NCBI GenBank assembly: GCA_017466065.1
Contig: JAFTUV010000009.1
Location: forward strand, 92,482-156,481
Length of the DNA stretch: 64,000 bases
Reading direction: 5' to 3'
Source of the DNA: Bacteroidaceae bacterium
Lineage (GTDB): Bacteria > Bacteroidota > Bacteroidia > Bacteroidales > Bacteroidaceae
Shown: positions 17,616-26,310 of the stretch, piece after piece
How the letters are laid out: each line of letters opens with the position of its first letter
How positions within the stretch are numbered: position 1 is the stretch's first letter
Made by a program: the position numbers and the translations under genes
The notes under the pieces: generated by a model
What the model saw: only the letters and a program-made list of their open reading frames with translations
What the model was told of the DNA's origin: nothing
The model's database searches: none

Positions 17616-18935
17616 ATGATGAAATTTATTTATCAATTTTTACCGGTAATGCTTTTGTCTATTCTTACAATGGTTACAGAAGAAATAAGCGCACAAGCAA
17701 AGGATGGCGAATACACCGTAACACAAGGTAATACCGTTACCGTGTCTATATCATCAGCCTATGCAAATACGCTTAAAAAGGCTACCGGTATTTCTGCAAC
17801 GTGGGCTGCGGGAAGTTCTGCTATTTCGATACAATCGCGTACCAATTCAACCTGTACTATCAAAGGTATGTCAGTAGCATCTCCCGCTCGTCTTAATTAT
17901 TATTGTTCATATTATATTGATGGCTATTATCGTACAATGAATTTTTATTACGAAATAACAGTCAAATCAAATGTTGTATATGTTACAAATGTTCAAATAT
18001 CACCTTCAAATGCAACAATGAATATTGGTGAAACATTAAATATTACTGCGACAGCATATCCTACCAATGCAACAAATCGTTCATTGAATTGGAGCACCGA
18101 AAATTATAGTGTGGCATCGGTAAATAGCAATGGATTGGTTACAGCACGTGGTGCAGGTAAAGTTTGGATATGGGCAAGAGCACAAGATGGGAGTGGGGCT
18201 GGAAATTATTGTGTTGTTACAGTTAATGAACCAACCAAGGTAACATCTATTGAATTAGATGCAACAGAAAAAATCATGAATATTGGAGATGAAATATCTC
18301 TTGTTGCAAATGTATTGCCTAATGACGCTTATAATAAGGATTTATCATGGACTTCCAATAATACAGATGTTGCATTAGTTTCTAATGGGGTTGTAACAGC
18401 AGTTGGTCCCGGTTCTTGTGATATTATATGTTCATCCACCGATGGTAGTAATGTTTCAGCAACTTGTAGCATAATAGTCAACGAGCCGGAGCAATATTGG
18501 CTTTCTGTTGTTCTGCCTAATGGTATGTTTGCTATAAATGCAACAAATATTGAACCTGTTAAAATAAAAATAACACCAGATACAAATTATGAAATACATT
18601 CTATTACATTAAATGGCATAGAGCAGTCGTATGAAAAGGATGAAACGAAACTTACATTTTCTAAATTAGAAGAAAATGCAACACTAAACGTGGTTTTTGC
18701 TATGATTGAAACTACAACTAATATAAAAAGTATTTCAAACGACGCACTGGATATTCGTTTATTTGTAAATAAAAATGTGGTTTCAGTAACAGGACTTCCA
18801 TTAGGTGAAACAATAAATATTTATAATCAAAATGGACTACTTGTAAAGACAACACAAGATAGCTCCTTTGTTCTTGAACAAAGCGGAGTTTATATTGTAC
18901 GTATTGGAACAAGTGTCTATAAATTAGCTATTTAA
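17616..18935 (+). CDS. Secreted BIG2-repeat protein with T9SS-type C-terminal domain
   Basis: 439 residues: signal peptide to about residue 27 (...EEISAQ), an N-terminal beta domain (~28-120), two BIG2 immunoglobulin-like repeats (~122-205 and ~207-290, each with the ITxxPxxxxxxxLxWxSxN and GLVTARGAG / GVVTAVGPG patterns), a short repeat-like domain (WLSVVLPNGMF ... TPDTNYEIHSITLNG, ~293-367) and a C-terminal sorting-type domain (IYNQNGLLVKTT ... GVYIVRIGTSVYKLAI). The tail is the type A signal recognised by the type IX secretion system in Bacteroidetes. A cell-surface or adhesive role is likely but inferred. Lower in GC than its neighbours, it is followed 34 bases on by a TRL-like gene. Confidence 0.82.
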   Translation: MMKFIYQFLPVMLLSILTMVTEEISAQAKDGEYTVTQGNTVTVSISSAYANTLKKATGISATWAAGSSAISIQSRTNSTCTIKGMSVASPARLNYYCSYYIDGYYRTMNFYYEITVKSNVVYVTNVQISPSNATMNIGETLNITATAYPTNATNRSLNWSTENYSVASVNSNGLVTARGAGKVWIWARAQDGSGAGNYCVVTVNEPTKVTSIELDATEKIMNIGDEISLVANVLPNDAYNKDLSWTSNNTDVALVSNGVVTAVGPGSCDIICSSTDGSNVSATCSIIVNEPEQYWLSVVLPNGMFAINATNIEPVKIKITPDTNYEIHSITLNGIEQSYEKDETKLTFSKLEENATLNVVFAMIETTTNIKSISNDALDIRLFVNKNVVSVTGLPLGETINIYNQNGLLVKTTQDSSFVLEQSGVYIVRIGTSVYKLAI

Positions 18936-18969
18936 TTATTAACAGCCATTTGGCATTAAAAATTTTACT

Positions 18970-19251
18970 ATGAAAAAGTTATTTGTAGCAATTGCAGTTT
19001 GCGCAATGTTTGCAAGCTGCTGTACAATCCCCACTCCCATTACAGCAACATCTAATGTTATGGGTAGCAAATGTGGTACAACCACAAGCGTTAAGATATT
19101 CAACATCTTTGGCGTGAATGGTAACAGGTCGGGTATTGAGCAGGCTGCGAAGTTTGGTGATATAACCAAAATCTCTCACGTGGATATGTACGACAAGACA
19201 ATCTTCTTTGGCTTGGTTAAGAAACGCACAATCAAAGTATACGGAGAGTAA
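18970..19251 (+). CDS. TRL-like lipoprotein, copy 1
   Basis: 93 residues: lipoprotein signal MKKLFVAIAVCAMFASC followed by CTIPTPITATSNVMGSKCG, then FGVNGNRSGIEQAAKFGDITKISHVDMYDKTIFFGL. This is the TRL-like family (Pfam TRL), small bacterial lipoproteins of unknown role whose core is GSKxG...GITKISxVD. A second copy, about 85% identical in protein, lies inverted at 25908-26189, and about 80 consecutive bases near the 3' ends are almost unchanged. It sits 34 bases behind the BIG2 gene with no promoter between, so it is read from poly-G promoter P2, while the other copy has its own poly-G promoter. Confidence 0.85.
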   Translation: MKKLFVAIAVCAMFASCCTIPTPITATSNVMGSKCGTTTSVKIFNIFGVNGNRSGIEQAAKFGDITKISHVDMYDKTIFFGLVKKRTIKVYGE

Positions 19252-19270
19252 TCAATTCTAATTTTACAAT

Positions 19271-19309
19271 AAGGCGGTGACCTGTTTTACTTTTGGGTCA
19301 CCGCCTTTT
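19271..19309. terminator. Bidirectional terminator between TRL copy 1 and fcl
   Basis: Perfect 12-bp arms, 19271-19282 and 19296-19307, with a GC-rich core (GGCGGTGACC) and a short T run. It lies between two convergent genes. Confidence 0.9.
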
Positions 19310-19358
19310 GTTTGTAAAAGTTGTTCAGTAAATCAAGAAACTGTTTAATTTTCTAAAT

Positions 19359-20300
19359 TTATCGCTCCGCCCTCATTGGGTTGTTCAAGAAATCTTCGTA
19401 GGAGAGGCGGATGCCCTCTTCAAGCTCGGTGGTGTAGTGCCACCCCAGCGATGCGCTCTTCGACACATCGAGCAGTTTGCGGGGAGTGCCGTTAGGCTTT
19501 GTGGTGTCCCACAGAATTGTGCCGTCGTAGCCCACGACCTTTGCAACAAGCTCGGTCAGGTGCTTTATGCTCACCTCTTTGCCTGTGCCGGCATTCACCG
19601 TTTCGTTGCCGCTGTAATTGTTCATAAGAAAAACGCACAGGTTGGCAAGGTCGTCGACATAAAGAAATTCGCGCATAGGGGTGCCGTCGCCCCAGCAGGT
19701 AACCTCGCGGGCACCGGCCTCTTTTGCCTCGTGGAAACGGCGTATGAGCGCGGGAAGCACGTGGCTGTGGGTGGGGTGATAGTTGTCGTTGGGCCCGTAA
19801 AGGTTGGTGGGCATAACGCTTATGTAATCGGTGCCATATTGACGATTAAGATACTCGCAATATTTGAGGCCCGATATTTTGGCAAGGGCGTAAGCCTCGT
19901 TTGTTGGTTCAAGCTCCGAAGTGAGCAGGCAGCTCTCCTTCATTGGTTGCGGAGCCATACGGGGGTAGATGCACGAGGAGCCCAAGAATTCGAGTTTCTT
20001 GCAGCCGTTGCGCCACGCGGCGTTTATAACATTCATTTCGAGCATCATATTCTCGTACATAAAATCGGCAAGGGCCGTGTGGTTGGCCACAATGCCGCCC
20101 ACTTTGGCAGCGGCAAGAAAGACGTATTCGGGCTTTTCGGCCGCAAAGAACTGCTCAACCTGCTCCTGACGGCAGAGATCGAGCTCGGCGTGTGTGCGGG
20201 TTATTATATTGATGTAACCTTGGCGTTGCAGTTCGCGCACAATGGCCGAGCCTACCATTCCACGATGGCCCGCAACATATATTTTTGCGTCTTTTTCCAT
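19359..20300 (-). CDS. fcl: GDP-L-fucose synthase (GDP-4-keto-6-deoxymannose epimerase/reductase)
   Basis: 313-residue short-chain dehydrogenase: nucleotide-binding [14 protein letters not shown], active-site [14 protein letters not shown] and [16 protein letters not shown] (YxxxK), [31 protein letters not shown], and substrate-binding [15 protein letters not shown]. It converts GDP-4-keto-6-deoxy-D-mannose to GDP-L-fucose with NADPH. It lies 9 bases after gmd, which makes its substrate. The product feeds fucosylation of capsule, O-antigen and surface glycoproteins, which is prominent in Bacteroidales. No glycosyltransferase cluster is adjacent. Confidence 0.95.
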   Translation of the reverse strand: MEKDAKIYVAGHRGMVGSAIVRELQRQGYINIITRTHAELDLCRQEQVEQFFAAEKPEYVFLAAAKVGGIVANHTALADFMYENMMLEMNVINAAWRNGCKKLEFLGSSCIYPRMAPQPMKESCLLTSELEPTNEAYALAKISGLKYCEYLNRQYGTDYISVMPTNLYGPNDNYHPTHSHVLPALIRRFHEAKEAGAREVTCWGDGTPMREFLYVDDLANLCVFLMNNYSGNETVNAGTGKEVSIKHLTELVAKVVGYDGTILWDTTKPNGTPRKLLDVSKSASLGWHYTTELEEGIRLSYEDFLNNPMRAER

Positions 20301-20309
20301 AAAAAGGGG

Positions 20310-21404
20310 TTATTTTACAATACCGCGTTCGAGATACTCGGCAAGATTGGTACGTATGTGTTCCTCGGCACGCTCCACGGCCACTTTGGCCATATCCGAA
20401 TCGACCATAATCTTTACAAGCTGTTCAAAGGTGGTGCGTTGCGGGTCCCAGCCGAGTTTCAGACGAGCCTTTGAAGGGTCGCCCCAAAGGTTCACAACAT
20501 CGGTGGGGCGGAAAAAGTCGGGCGACACCTCTATGAGCACTCTGCCGGTAGCCTTGTCGATACCCTTCTCGTCGGCCCCCTCGCCCACAAATTCAAGCTC
20601 TATGCCAACATGCTTGAAGGCATAGTAACAGAAGTCGCGCACAGAGTGCTGAACACCTGTTGCAATAACAAAGTCCTCGGGCTTTTCATTCTGCAACATA
20701 AGCCACATACACTCCACATAATCCTTTGCATAGCCCCAGTCGCGCAACGAAGAGAGGTTGCCCAGATAGAGCTTATCCTGCTTGCCCTGCGCAATGCGTG
20801 CCGCAGCAAGAGTAATCTTTCGCGTAACGAATGTTTCGCCTCGGCGCTCACTCTCGTGGTTGAATAATATTCCCGAGCAGCAGAACATATTATAGGCCTC
20901 GCGATACTCCTTCACTATCCAATGGCCATATAATTTAGCGACAGCGTAGGGGCTGTAAGGGTGAAAGGGGGTATTCTCATTCTGCGGAACCTCCTCGACC
21001 TTTCCATAAAGCTCCGAGGTTGATGCCTGATATATGCGGCAGGTTGAGGCAAGGCCCGAAAGACGCACTGCCTCCAAAATGCGCAATACTCCGGTAGCAT
21101 CGACATTTGCGGTAAATTCGGGGGAGTCGAAACTCACCTGAACGTGACTTTGCGCAGCAAGGTTATAAATTTCATCGGGACGCACCTTGCCTATCACTTG
21201 CAGAAGACTCATCGAGTCGCCAAGGTCGGCATAATGCAAGTGAAAATGGGGATTCCCTTCGAGGTGTGCAATGCGTTCACGAAAATCGACCGATGAACGG
21301 CGTATTGTGCCGTGAACATCATACCCCTTGCTTAACAGAAATTCGGAAAGGAACGAACCGTCCTGCCCTGTAATACCGGTTATGAGAGCTTTTTTCATAT
21401 TCAT
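20310..21404 (-). CDS. gmd: GDP-mannose 4,6-dehydratase
   Basis: 364 residues. NADP-binding [56 protein letters not shown], catalytic [27 protein letters not shown] (YxxxK) and [18 protein letters not shown] are diagnostic. It makes GDP-4-keto-6-deoxymannose, which the next gene (fcl) converts to GDP-fucose. Either ATG at 21404 or the one two codons later could start it ([10 protein letters not shown]). A minus-strand TATATTTG (plus 21430-21437) is a good -7 candidate upstream. Confidence 0.96.
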   Translation of the reverse strand: MNMKKALITGITGQDGSFLSEFLLSKGYDVHGTIRRSSVDFRERIAHLEGNPHFHLHYADLGDSMSLLQVIGKVRPDEIYNLAAQSHVQVSFDSPEFTANVDATGVLRILEAVRLSGLASTCRIYQASTSELYGKVEEVPQNENTPFHPYSPYAVAKLYGHWIVKEYREAYNMFCCSGILFNHESERRGETFVTRKITLAAARIAQGKQDKLYLGNLSSLRDWGYAKDYVECMWLMLQNEKPEDFVIATGVQHSVRDFCYYAFKHVGIELEFVGEGADEKGIDKATGRVLIEVSPDFFRPTDVVNLWGDPSKARLKLGWDPQRTTFEQLVKIMVDSDMAKVAVERAEEHIRTNLAEYLERGIVK

Positions 21405-21491
21405 AATTGTTGTTAGTTGTTTCTATTTGCAAATATAGTAAAAACGAACAAATAAACTCACGTTTTGCCTATTGTTATTTACTGTATACTA

Positions 21492-21631
21492 CCAAGATAG
21501 GCGGCGCCTCGGCAAAAAAATAGGTAAACAATAGCGGCTTGCACTATCTTTGACTACGCCAAGATAGGCGGCGCCTCGGCAAAAAAAATAGGTAAACTTA
21601 TTTTTTTTGCTCTCGGCTTGCACTATCTTTG
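21492..21631. repeat. Tandemly duplicated hairpin/promoter module upstream of efflux operon
   Basis: Unit 1 (21492-21529) and unit 2 (21559-21597) are identical but for one extra A in an A7/A8 run; both contain GGCGGCGCC and end AATAGGTAAAC. Each is followed by the 18 bases CGGCTTGCACTATCTTTG (21535-21552 and 21614-21631). The outer parts CCAAGATAG and CTATCTTTG are inverted, so each module can fold. TATCTTTG is also a -7 element, so the second copy is likely the promoter of the tolC operon. 21405-21491 holds the gmd promoter region; I see no gene between gmd and 21802. Confidence 0.75.
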
Positions 21632-21632
21632 C

Positions 21633-21801
21633 AATACTCAAAAAGAGTATTATCGACAAATGCAGCATTACGCAATATATATACTTATTCCTTTCTGGAA
21701 CTACCTTTTCGACACTCGTCATTCAAATTGACACAACAACTCAACAGCCTCAACCACAAAGTATCACAGGCTGCATTTCCTACACATTAAAACTATTATA
21801 A
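21633..21801 (+). other. Leader of the efflux operon with 5' hairpin and possible 23-codon leader ORF
   Basis: A hairpin AATACTC-AAAAA-GAGTATT (21633-21651) would be at the very 5' end of a transcript started from the TATCTTTG at 21624. An ATG at 21660 opens a 23-codon frame (begins MQHYAIYILIPFWNYLFD) ending at a TGA near 21731. A CAGCCT/AGGCTG pair (21745-21750, 21768-21773) lies between it and the tolC start. Translation of the short frame is unproven. Confidence 0.35.
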
Positions 21802-23112
21802 ATGAGAAATTTTTATTTGCTCATAGCAATAACCGCAATATTGCTATTGGGTTATGATGCGCACGCACAAGAACGTGCCGTAACCATTGACGAACTTTTT
21901 GAACTATGCGACAACAATTGCAGCAGTGTTAAAATCTCACACATCGAAGCACTGCAAGCTGCCGAAGGGGTGAAAGCCGCTAAAAGCGCGCTACTGCCCG
22001 AAGTGGAAACATCGTTATCTGTTAGTTTTCTTGGTGACGGATGTATCGTTGAACGCGACTTTAAAAGTGGCACTAATGCCGATATGCCACATTGGGGTAA
22101 CAATTTTGCAATAAAAGCATCGCAGGTTATTTATGCCGGGGGTGCCATAAGCGCAGGTATAAAACAGGCCAAAATAGAAAAAGAAATTGCCGAACAGAAT
22201 ATTATACTCACCAAACAAAATATGCGTTTCTTGCTACTCGGCTACTATCTGGAACTATTTAAGCTGAACAACAGGGCTATGGTACTCGAAAAGAACATCG
22301 AGCAAGCACGCCTATTACTCAAACACATAGAAAAAAAGTACGAACAGGGAGTTACGTTGAAAAACGACATTACGCGCTACGAACTTCAACTTGAACAACT
22401 ATTATTATTGTTGAACGACACAAAAAACAACACCCGCATAATAAACCACCGCATAACATCTACCCTTAATCTGCCAATAGGCACAATCATCGTACCCGAC
22501 AGTGCTCTGATGAACAACATATTGCCTGTACGAAGCATAAAAGAATGGCAAGAATGCGCCGATAACAACAATCCGCAACTGCAAATGGCATCACTTGGAC
22601 TTTCCCTGCAAAAACAGAAAGAAAAAACAGCGAAAGCAGCAAAATTGCCGCAAGTAGCACTTGTAGCCGCCAACCACTTCGACGGCCCCATAACCATAGA
22701 AGTGCCTACAATAGACAAGAATTTCAACTATTGGTATGTGGGGCTGGGCGTGCGTTATAACCTATCCTCATTATGGAAGGCCAACAAGAAATGTCGCATA
22801 GAACGGTTGGGAACCACACGTGCCAAAGAAAGCCTGAACCTTGCACAGGAGGAGAACGAGATTGCAATGAACAATGCATACATTATGTTTGAACAAGCTA
22901 CCCAGCACCTTAAAACACAAGAGAAAAGTGTGGAACTTGCTACACAGAACTACAACGTTGTAAACAACCGCTATCTTAATGACCTCGCACTAATAACCGA
23001 TATGATTGATGCAAGCAACGCAAAATTAAACGCACAGCTTCAACTTGTCAACGCGCGCATAAATCTCATATACAGCTATCACAACCTGAAACGTACAGCA
23101 GGAACATTGTAA
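21802..23112 (+). CDS. TolC-family outer-membrane efflux protein
   Basis: 436 residues with signal peptide (MRNFYLLIAITAILLLGYDAHAQ) and the two-fold repeated TolC pattern: long amphipathic helices (ALQAAEGVKAAKSALLPEVE; NLAQEENEIAMNNAYIMFEQA) and short barrel strands (VETSLSVSFLG, NNFAIKASQVIYAGGAI, YWYVGLGVRYNLSS). It is the outer-membrane channel for the HlyD/MFS pair encoded directly behind it. First gene of a three-gene export operon. Confidence 0.92.
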   Translation: MRNFYLLIAITAILLLGYDAHAQERAVTIDELFELCDNNCSSVKISHIEALQAAEGVKAAKSALLPEVETSLSVSFLGDGCIVERDFKSGTNADMPHWGNNFAIKASQVIYAGGAISAGIKQAKIEKEIAEQNIILTKQNMRFLLLGYYLELFKLNNRAMVLEKNIEQARLLLKHIEKKYEQGVTLKNDITRYELQLEQLLLLLNDTKNNTRIINHRITSTLNLPIGTIIVPDSALMNNILPVRSIKEWQECADNNNPQLQMASLGLSLQKQKEKTAKAAKLPQVALVAANHFDGPITIEVPTIDKNFNYWYVGLGVRYNLSSLWKANKKCRIERLGTTRAKESLNLAQEENEIAMNNAYIMFEQATQHLKTQEKSVELATQNYNVVNNRYLNDLALITDMIDASNAKLNAQLQLVNARINLIYSYHNLKRTAGTL

Positions 23113-23131
23113 ACCAAACAAAAAAACAATT

Positions 23132-24175
23132 ATGGAGAAAAAAGATATAAAAAAAACAAAAGCCGACATTCTTAATATAATTACAGTAATTGCAATAGTA
23201 ACAGCTCTTTTGTGGATAATATCGAATTTCATACACATAGGAGTAGAGTACACCGACAACGCACAGGTGCGCGGGCACATAACCCCGATAAACTCACGCG
23301 TACAAGGTTATATAAAGGAGATTAAATTTCAGGAGTTCTGCCCGGTGAAAAAAGGCGACACTCTTATTATTATAGAAGACATAGAATACCGACTGCGAGT
23401 GGCACAGGCCGAGGCCGACCTTCAAAAGGCACTGCAAAATCGTGAAGCGGCAGCAACCACTGCAACCACAGCCCGCAACAACATAAGCGTTTCCGAAGCA
23501 TCATTGGAAGAAATCAAAGTGCGCTTGGACAACTCCCGTCGAGAGTATGAACGTTATGAAAAACTGTTTGCCTGCGGTGCTGTTACCAAGCAACAGCACG
23601 ACAATGTGAAGACAAACTACGAAGCGGTGGTGGCAAAATATAATACTATGCAAATACAACGCCGCAGCACATCGCTTGTGAGCGAAGAAATTTCGATGCG
23701 CCTCGAACAACAGAACTCATTTGTAAAACTGGCCGAAACAGCACTCGAACTTGCAAGAATCAACCTATCATACACCATAATCACAGCACCGGCCGATGGT
23801 GTTATGGGACGCAAAGCCATTCAGACGGGGCAACTAATACAACCCGGACAGACAGTTGGCAATCTTGTCGAGAGCAACCACAAATGGGTAATTGCCAACT
23901 ACAAGGAGACACAAACGACAAACATAGAAGAGGGGCAGAGCGTAAACATTCTGGTAGATGCCGTGCCCGATGTAACTTTCAAAGGACGTGTACACGCAAT
24001 ATCCTATGCAACAGGTGCTTCCTACTCGCTCGTCCCCACCGATAACTCGGCCGGCAATTTTGTTAAAGTGGAGCAACGCATACCCGTACACATTGAATTT
24101 ACCGAAGAGAACAATGCTGATGACATTGCTCGCTTGCGCAGTGGAATGAATGCTGAATGTAAAATAAAATTCTAA
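23132..24175 (+). CDS. HlyD/EmrA-family periplasmic adaptor
   Basis: 347 residues. A single N-terminal membrane anchor (IITVIAIVTALLWIISNFIHI) is followed by the lipoyl half-motif VRGHITPINSRVQGYIKEIKF, a coiled-coil hairpin (about 85-190, LQKALQNREAAATTATTARNN onward), the second lipoyl half TIITAPADGVMGRKAIQTGQLI and a beta-barrel domain (VESNHKWVIANYKETQTTNIEEG). This is the EmrA layout and fits the downstream 14-helix MFS pump. It overlaps the MFS gene by TAATG (24173-24177). Confidence 0.93.
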   Translation: MEKKDIKKTKADILNIITVIAIVTALLWIISNFIHIGVEYTDNAQVRGHITPINSRVQGYIKEIKFQEFCPVKKGDTLIIIEDIEYRLRVAQAEADLQKALQNREAAATTATTARNNISVSEASLEEIKVRLDNSRREYERYEKLFACGAVTKQQHDNVKTNYEAVVAKYNTMQIQRRSTSLVSEEISMRLEQQNSFVKLAETALELARINLSYTIITAPADGVMGRKAIQTGQLIQPGQTVGNLVESNHKWVIANYKETQTTNIEEGQSVNILVDAVPDVTFKGRVHAISYATGASYSLVPTDNSAGNFVKVEQRIPVHIEFTEENNADDIARLRSGMNAECKIKF

Positions 24176-25782
24176 TGGGAAATAATTGGCAACAAGGGCC
24201 GTTCCGCATACCAACCTTTAAGGATTTCGTACCTCACAACGTAAAATTCGCACTGCTCATCGCCTTTGCCTGCTGTTTTCAACTGTCGGGTGGCGTTTAC
24301 CTTGCAGCAACGAACCAACTTGTAGGCTGCAAAACTCTTTTGCAGGAGGATGTGATGATGGCCGCATACGCATCGTTCATTGGACTAACCGTGACTTTTC
24401 CGCTGCTCTTTCGCGTAAAATTCAGGTTTAAGTCGCGTAGCATAATTATAGCTGCAGCGACGACCATAGCCGTGTGTAATATTATTATAATGAACACAGA
24501 CAATCTCATACTCATAATGGCAACAAGTTTCATTGTAGGTATGTGCCGTCTGTCAGGCACGTTCGAGTGTATGTCTACCCTACAAGGAAAGCTCGCTCCC
24601 AACCACGACCAGACAATCTTCTTCTGCGTGTTGTTCTGTATAATTTTAAGTGCCATACAGCTATCCGGAATTGCAACTGTATATCTCGACTTTTTTTATA
24701 ATTGGAGATATATGCACTTGTTTATAGCTGCATTGTTGTTGGCCGTAGCACTGACAGCAACACTGTTTATGAAGAATATACGGCTCACCGACAAATACCC
24801 ACTTACCGGGATTGATTGGCAGGGATTTATTTTATGGAGCGTGTTTCTGCTATCATCGTCATACACTCTGCTATACGGAAAGCATTTTGAGTGGTTCGAT
24901 TCGCAGTATATTTGTACCGGGACGGTCGTCTCGATTATATCGCTATTGCTTGCCATCCGTCGAATGTTAACAGCCGAACAACCATTTTTCAGCCCCGAGA
25001 TTTTCGGGTATAAGGGTTTCAAGAGCAGTCTTTTGCTCATAATGATAATGTCGTTGCTACTTGCCACGCCAAACACTATCGAAGGAGTTATGACAAGTGG
25101 TATTCTGCACTTTCACGGCATAAGCACTGTTTCCATAAATTGGGTTGTGCTTGCCGGTGGCATTTGCGGCTCACTGTTTTCTTTCTATACGCTGGTTATA
25201 AGAAAGATGTTCTACAAGTGGATTGTTTTCGCAGGCTTTGCCTGTTTGGTGAGTTATCAAGGTATAATGTACTTTCTCATCGATTCGCGCACAGCCTTGT
25301 ATATGTTCTATATTCCGGCATTTTTGCGTGGCGCCGGATACACGACACTTTTTGTGACCCTGACGCTCTATTCGATAAAAAACATACCTTTCAAATATTT
25401 CTTGCAACCGATAGGTATATTGGGATTTATAAGAACAGGGGTGGGTAGCGTGGCCGCAGCCGCACTTGTGACCAACTTAATGAATTTTCTAATAAGGGAG
25501 AATTGTATGAATCTTGGATGGGAACTCGATGCTGTGAACAGAATGGCTGCCGGTATGCACAACGGAGAACTTTATGGTGAACTTGCGCGACAAGCGTTGA
25601 TGGTGAGTGCAAAACAAATTTTGGGATGGTTCACTATTTTGGGTATTATAACACTTGCGGCTATACCGAGTATGCGATATATACGCCCTGTTATGCGTAA
25701 TATGCCCAAAATGAAACAATACAGAAAAATTGCCCGCAACCTCTATAAATTGCACCGATTAGAGGATAAGAACAGTATTTGA
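24175..25782 (+). CDS. MFS multidrug transporter, DHA2/EmrB type
   Basis: 535 residues with about 14 hydrophobic segments. It starts in a cytoplasmic stretch, then FALLIAFACCFQLSGGVYLAATNQLV. Conserved-looking parts include IIMNTDNLILIMATSFIVGMCRLSG and GAGYTTLFVTLTLYSIKNIPF. With the EmrA-like adaptor and TolC-like channel it should form a tripartite proton-driven pump across both membranes. The substrate cannot be told from sequence. Coupled to the adaptor gene by overlap; the shared terminator at 25858-25890 closes the operon. Confidence 0.88.
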   Translation: MGNNWQQGPFRIPTFKDFVPHNVKFALLIAFACCFQLSGGVYLAATNQLVGCKTLLQEDVMMAAYASFIGLTVTFPLLFRVKFRFKSRSIIIAAATTIAVCNIIIMNTDNLILIMATSFIVGMCRLSGTFECMSTLQGKLAPNHDQTIFFCVLFCIILSAIQLSGIATVYLDFFYNWRYMHLFIAALLLAVALTATLFMKNIRLTDKYPLTGIDWQGFILWSVFLLSSSYTLLYGKHFEWFDSQYICTGTVVSIISLLLAIRRMLTAEQPFFSPEIFGYKGFKSSLLLIMIMSLLLATPNTIEGVMTSGILHFHGISTVSINWVVLAGGICGSLFSFYTLVIRKMFYKWIVFAGFACLVSYQGIMYFLIDSRTALYMFYIPAFLRGAGYTTLFVTLTLYSIKNIPFKYFLQPIGILGFIRTGVGSVAAAALVTNLMNFLIRENCMNLGWELDAVNRMAAGMHNGELYGELARQALMVSAKQILGWFTILGIITLAAIPSMRYIRPVMRNMPKMKQYRKIARNLYKLHRLEDKNSI

Positions 25783-25857
25783 GGTTGTCTGTTAATTTAT
25801 TTGCCGCAATATATATAGCGACAAACAACAATGTTTGCATATTTGTGCAAAGAAACT

Positions 25858-25890
25858 AAAAAAGGTGGCAAACAAATTGCCACCTTTTTT
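25858..25890. terminator. Bidirectional terminator between MFS gene and TRL copy 2
   Basis: A6 (25858-25863), GGTGGCAA, loop ACAAA, TTGCCACC, T6 (25885-25890): a perfect intrinsic terminator in both directions between convergent genes. Confidence 0.95.
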
Positions 25891-25907
25891 GTCATAAAAA
25901 CAATTGA

Positions 25908-26189
25908 TTACTCACCATACACTTTGATTGTGCGTTTCTTAACCAAGCCAAAGAAGATTGTCTTGTCGTACATATCCACGTGAGAGATTTTGGTTATACC
26001 GGCCCACTTCGCAGCCTGCTGTATACCCGAGCGATTACCATTTACACCGAAAATGTGGCATATCTTAACGCTTGTGGTTGTACCGCATTTGCTTCCTACA
26101 ACATTAGATGTTGCTGTAATGGGAGTGGGGATTGTACAGCAGCTTGCAAACATTGCGCAAGCTGCAATTGCTATAAATAACTTTTTCAT
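25908..26189 (-). CDS. TRL-like lipoprotein, copy 2
   Basis: 93 residues: MKKLFIAIAACAMFASC lipoprotein signal, then CTIPTPITATSNVVGSKCG and FGVNGNRSGIQQAAKWAGITKISHVDMYDKTIFFGL. It is closer to the general TRL pattern (WAGITKIS) than copy 1 (FGDITKIS). It is an inverted near-copy of 18970-19251; the last ~85 bases before the final codons are essentially identical, while the middle has diverged. It has its own poly-G promoter (P3). The function of the family is unknown; a periplasmic or outer-membrane-anchored location follows from the signal. Confidence 0.85.
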   Translation of the reverse strand: MKKLFIAIAACAMFASCCTIPTPITATSNVVGSKCGTTTSVKICHIFGVNGNRSGIQQAAKWAGITKISHVDMYDKTIFFGLVKKRTIKVYGE

Positions 26190-26228
26190 CGTAAATAAGA
26201 TATTTGATTAAACTTTTTAAAATTTTTC

Positions 26229-26283
26229 CAAAGTTAGATTAAAAAGTCGAGCAATTACCCCCCCCATTGTTAAAAATTGTTAA
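26229..26283 (-). promoter_or_regulatory. Poly-G promoter P3 (tandem TTAACA, G8, TAACTTTG)
   Basis: On the minus strand: TTAACA (plus 26278-26283) and TTAACA (26268-26273) with 10-base period, G8 (C run 26258-26265), a 21-base spacer close to P1 (TAATTGCTCGACTTTTTAA) and TAACTTTG (26229-26236), 39 bases before the TRL ATG. The G tract is one base longer than in P1 and P2. Confidence 0.7.
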
Positions 26284-26310
26284 CAGTGGTAAATCTATGC
26301 TTTTTTGTAT

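Noticed and set aside
21607..21801. 64-codon frame directly before the tolC-type gene
   Set aside because: It starts within the promoter, has no family character and ends against the tolC start; the shorter 21660 frame is the better leader candidate.
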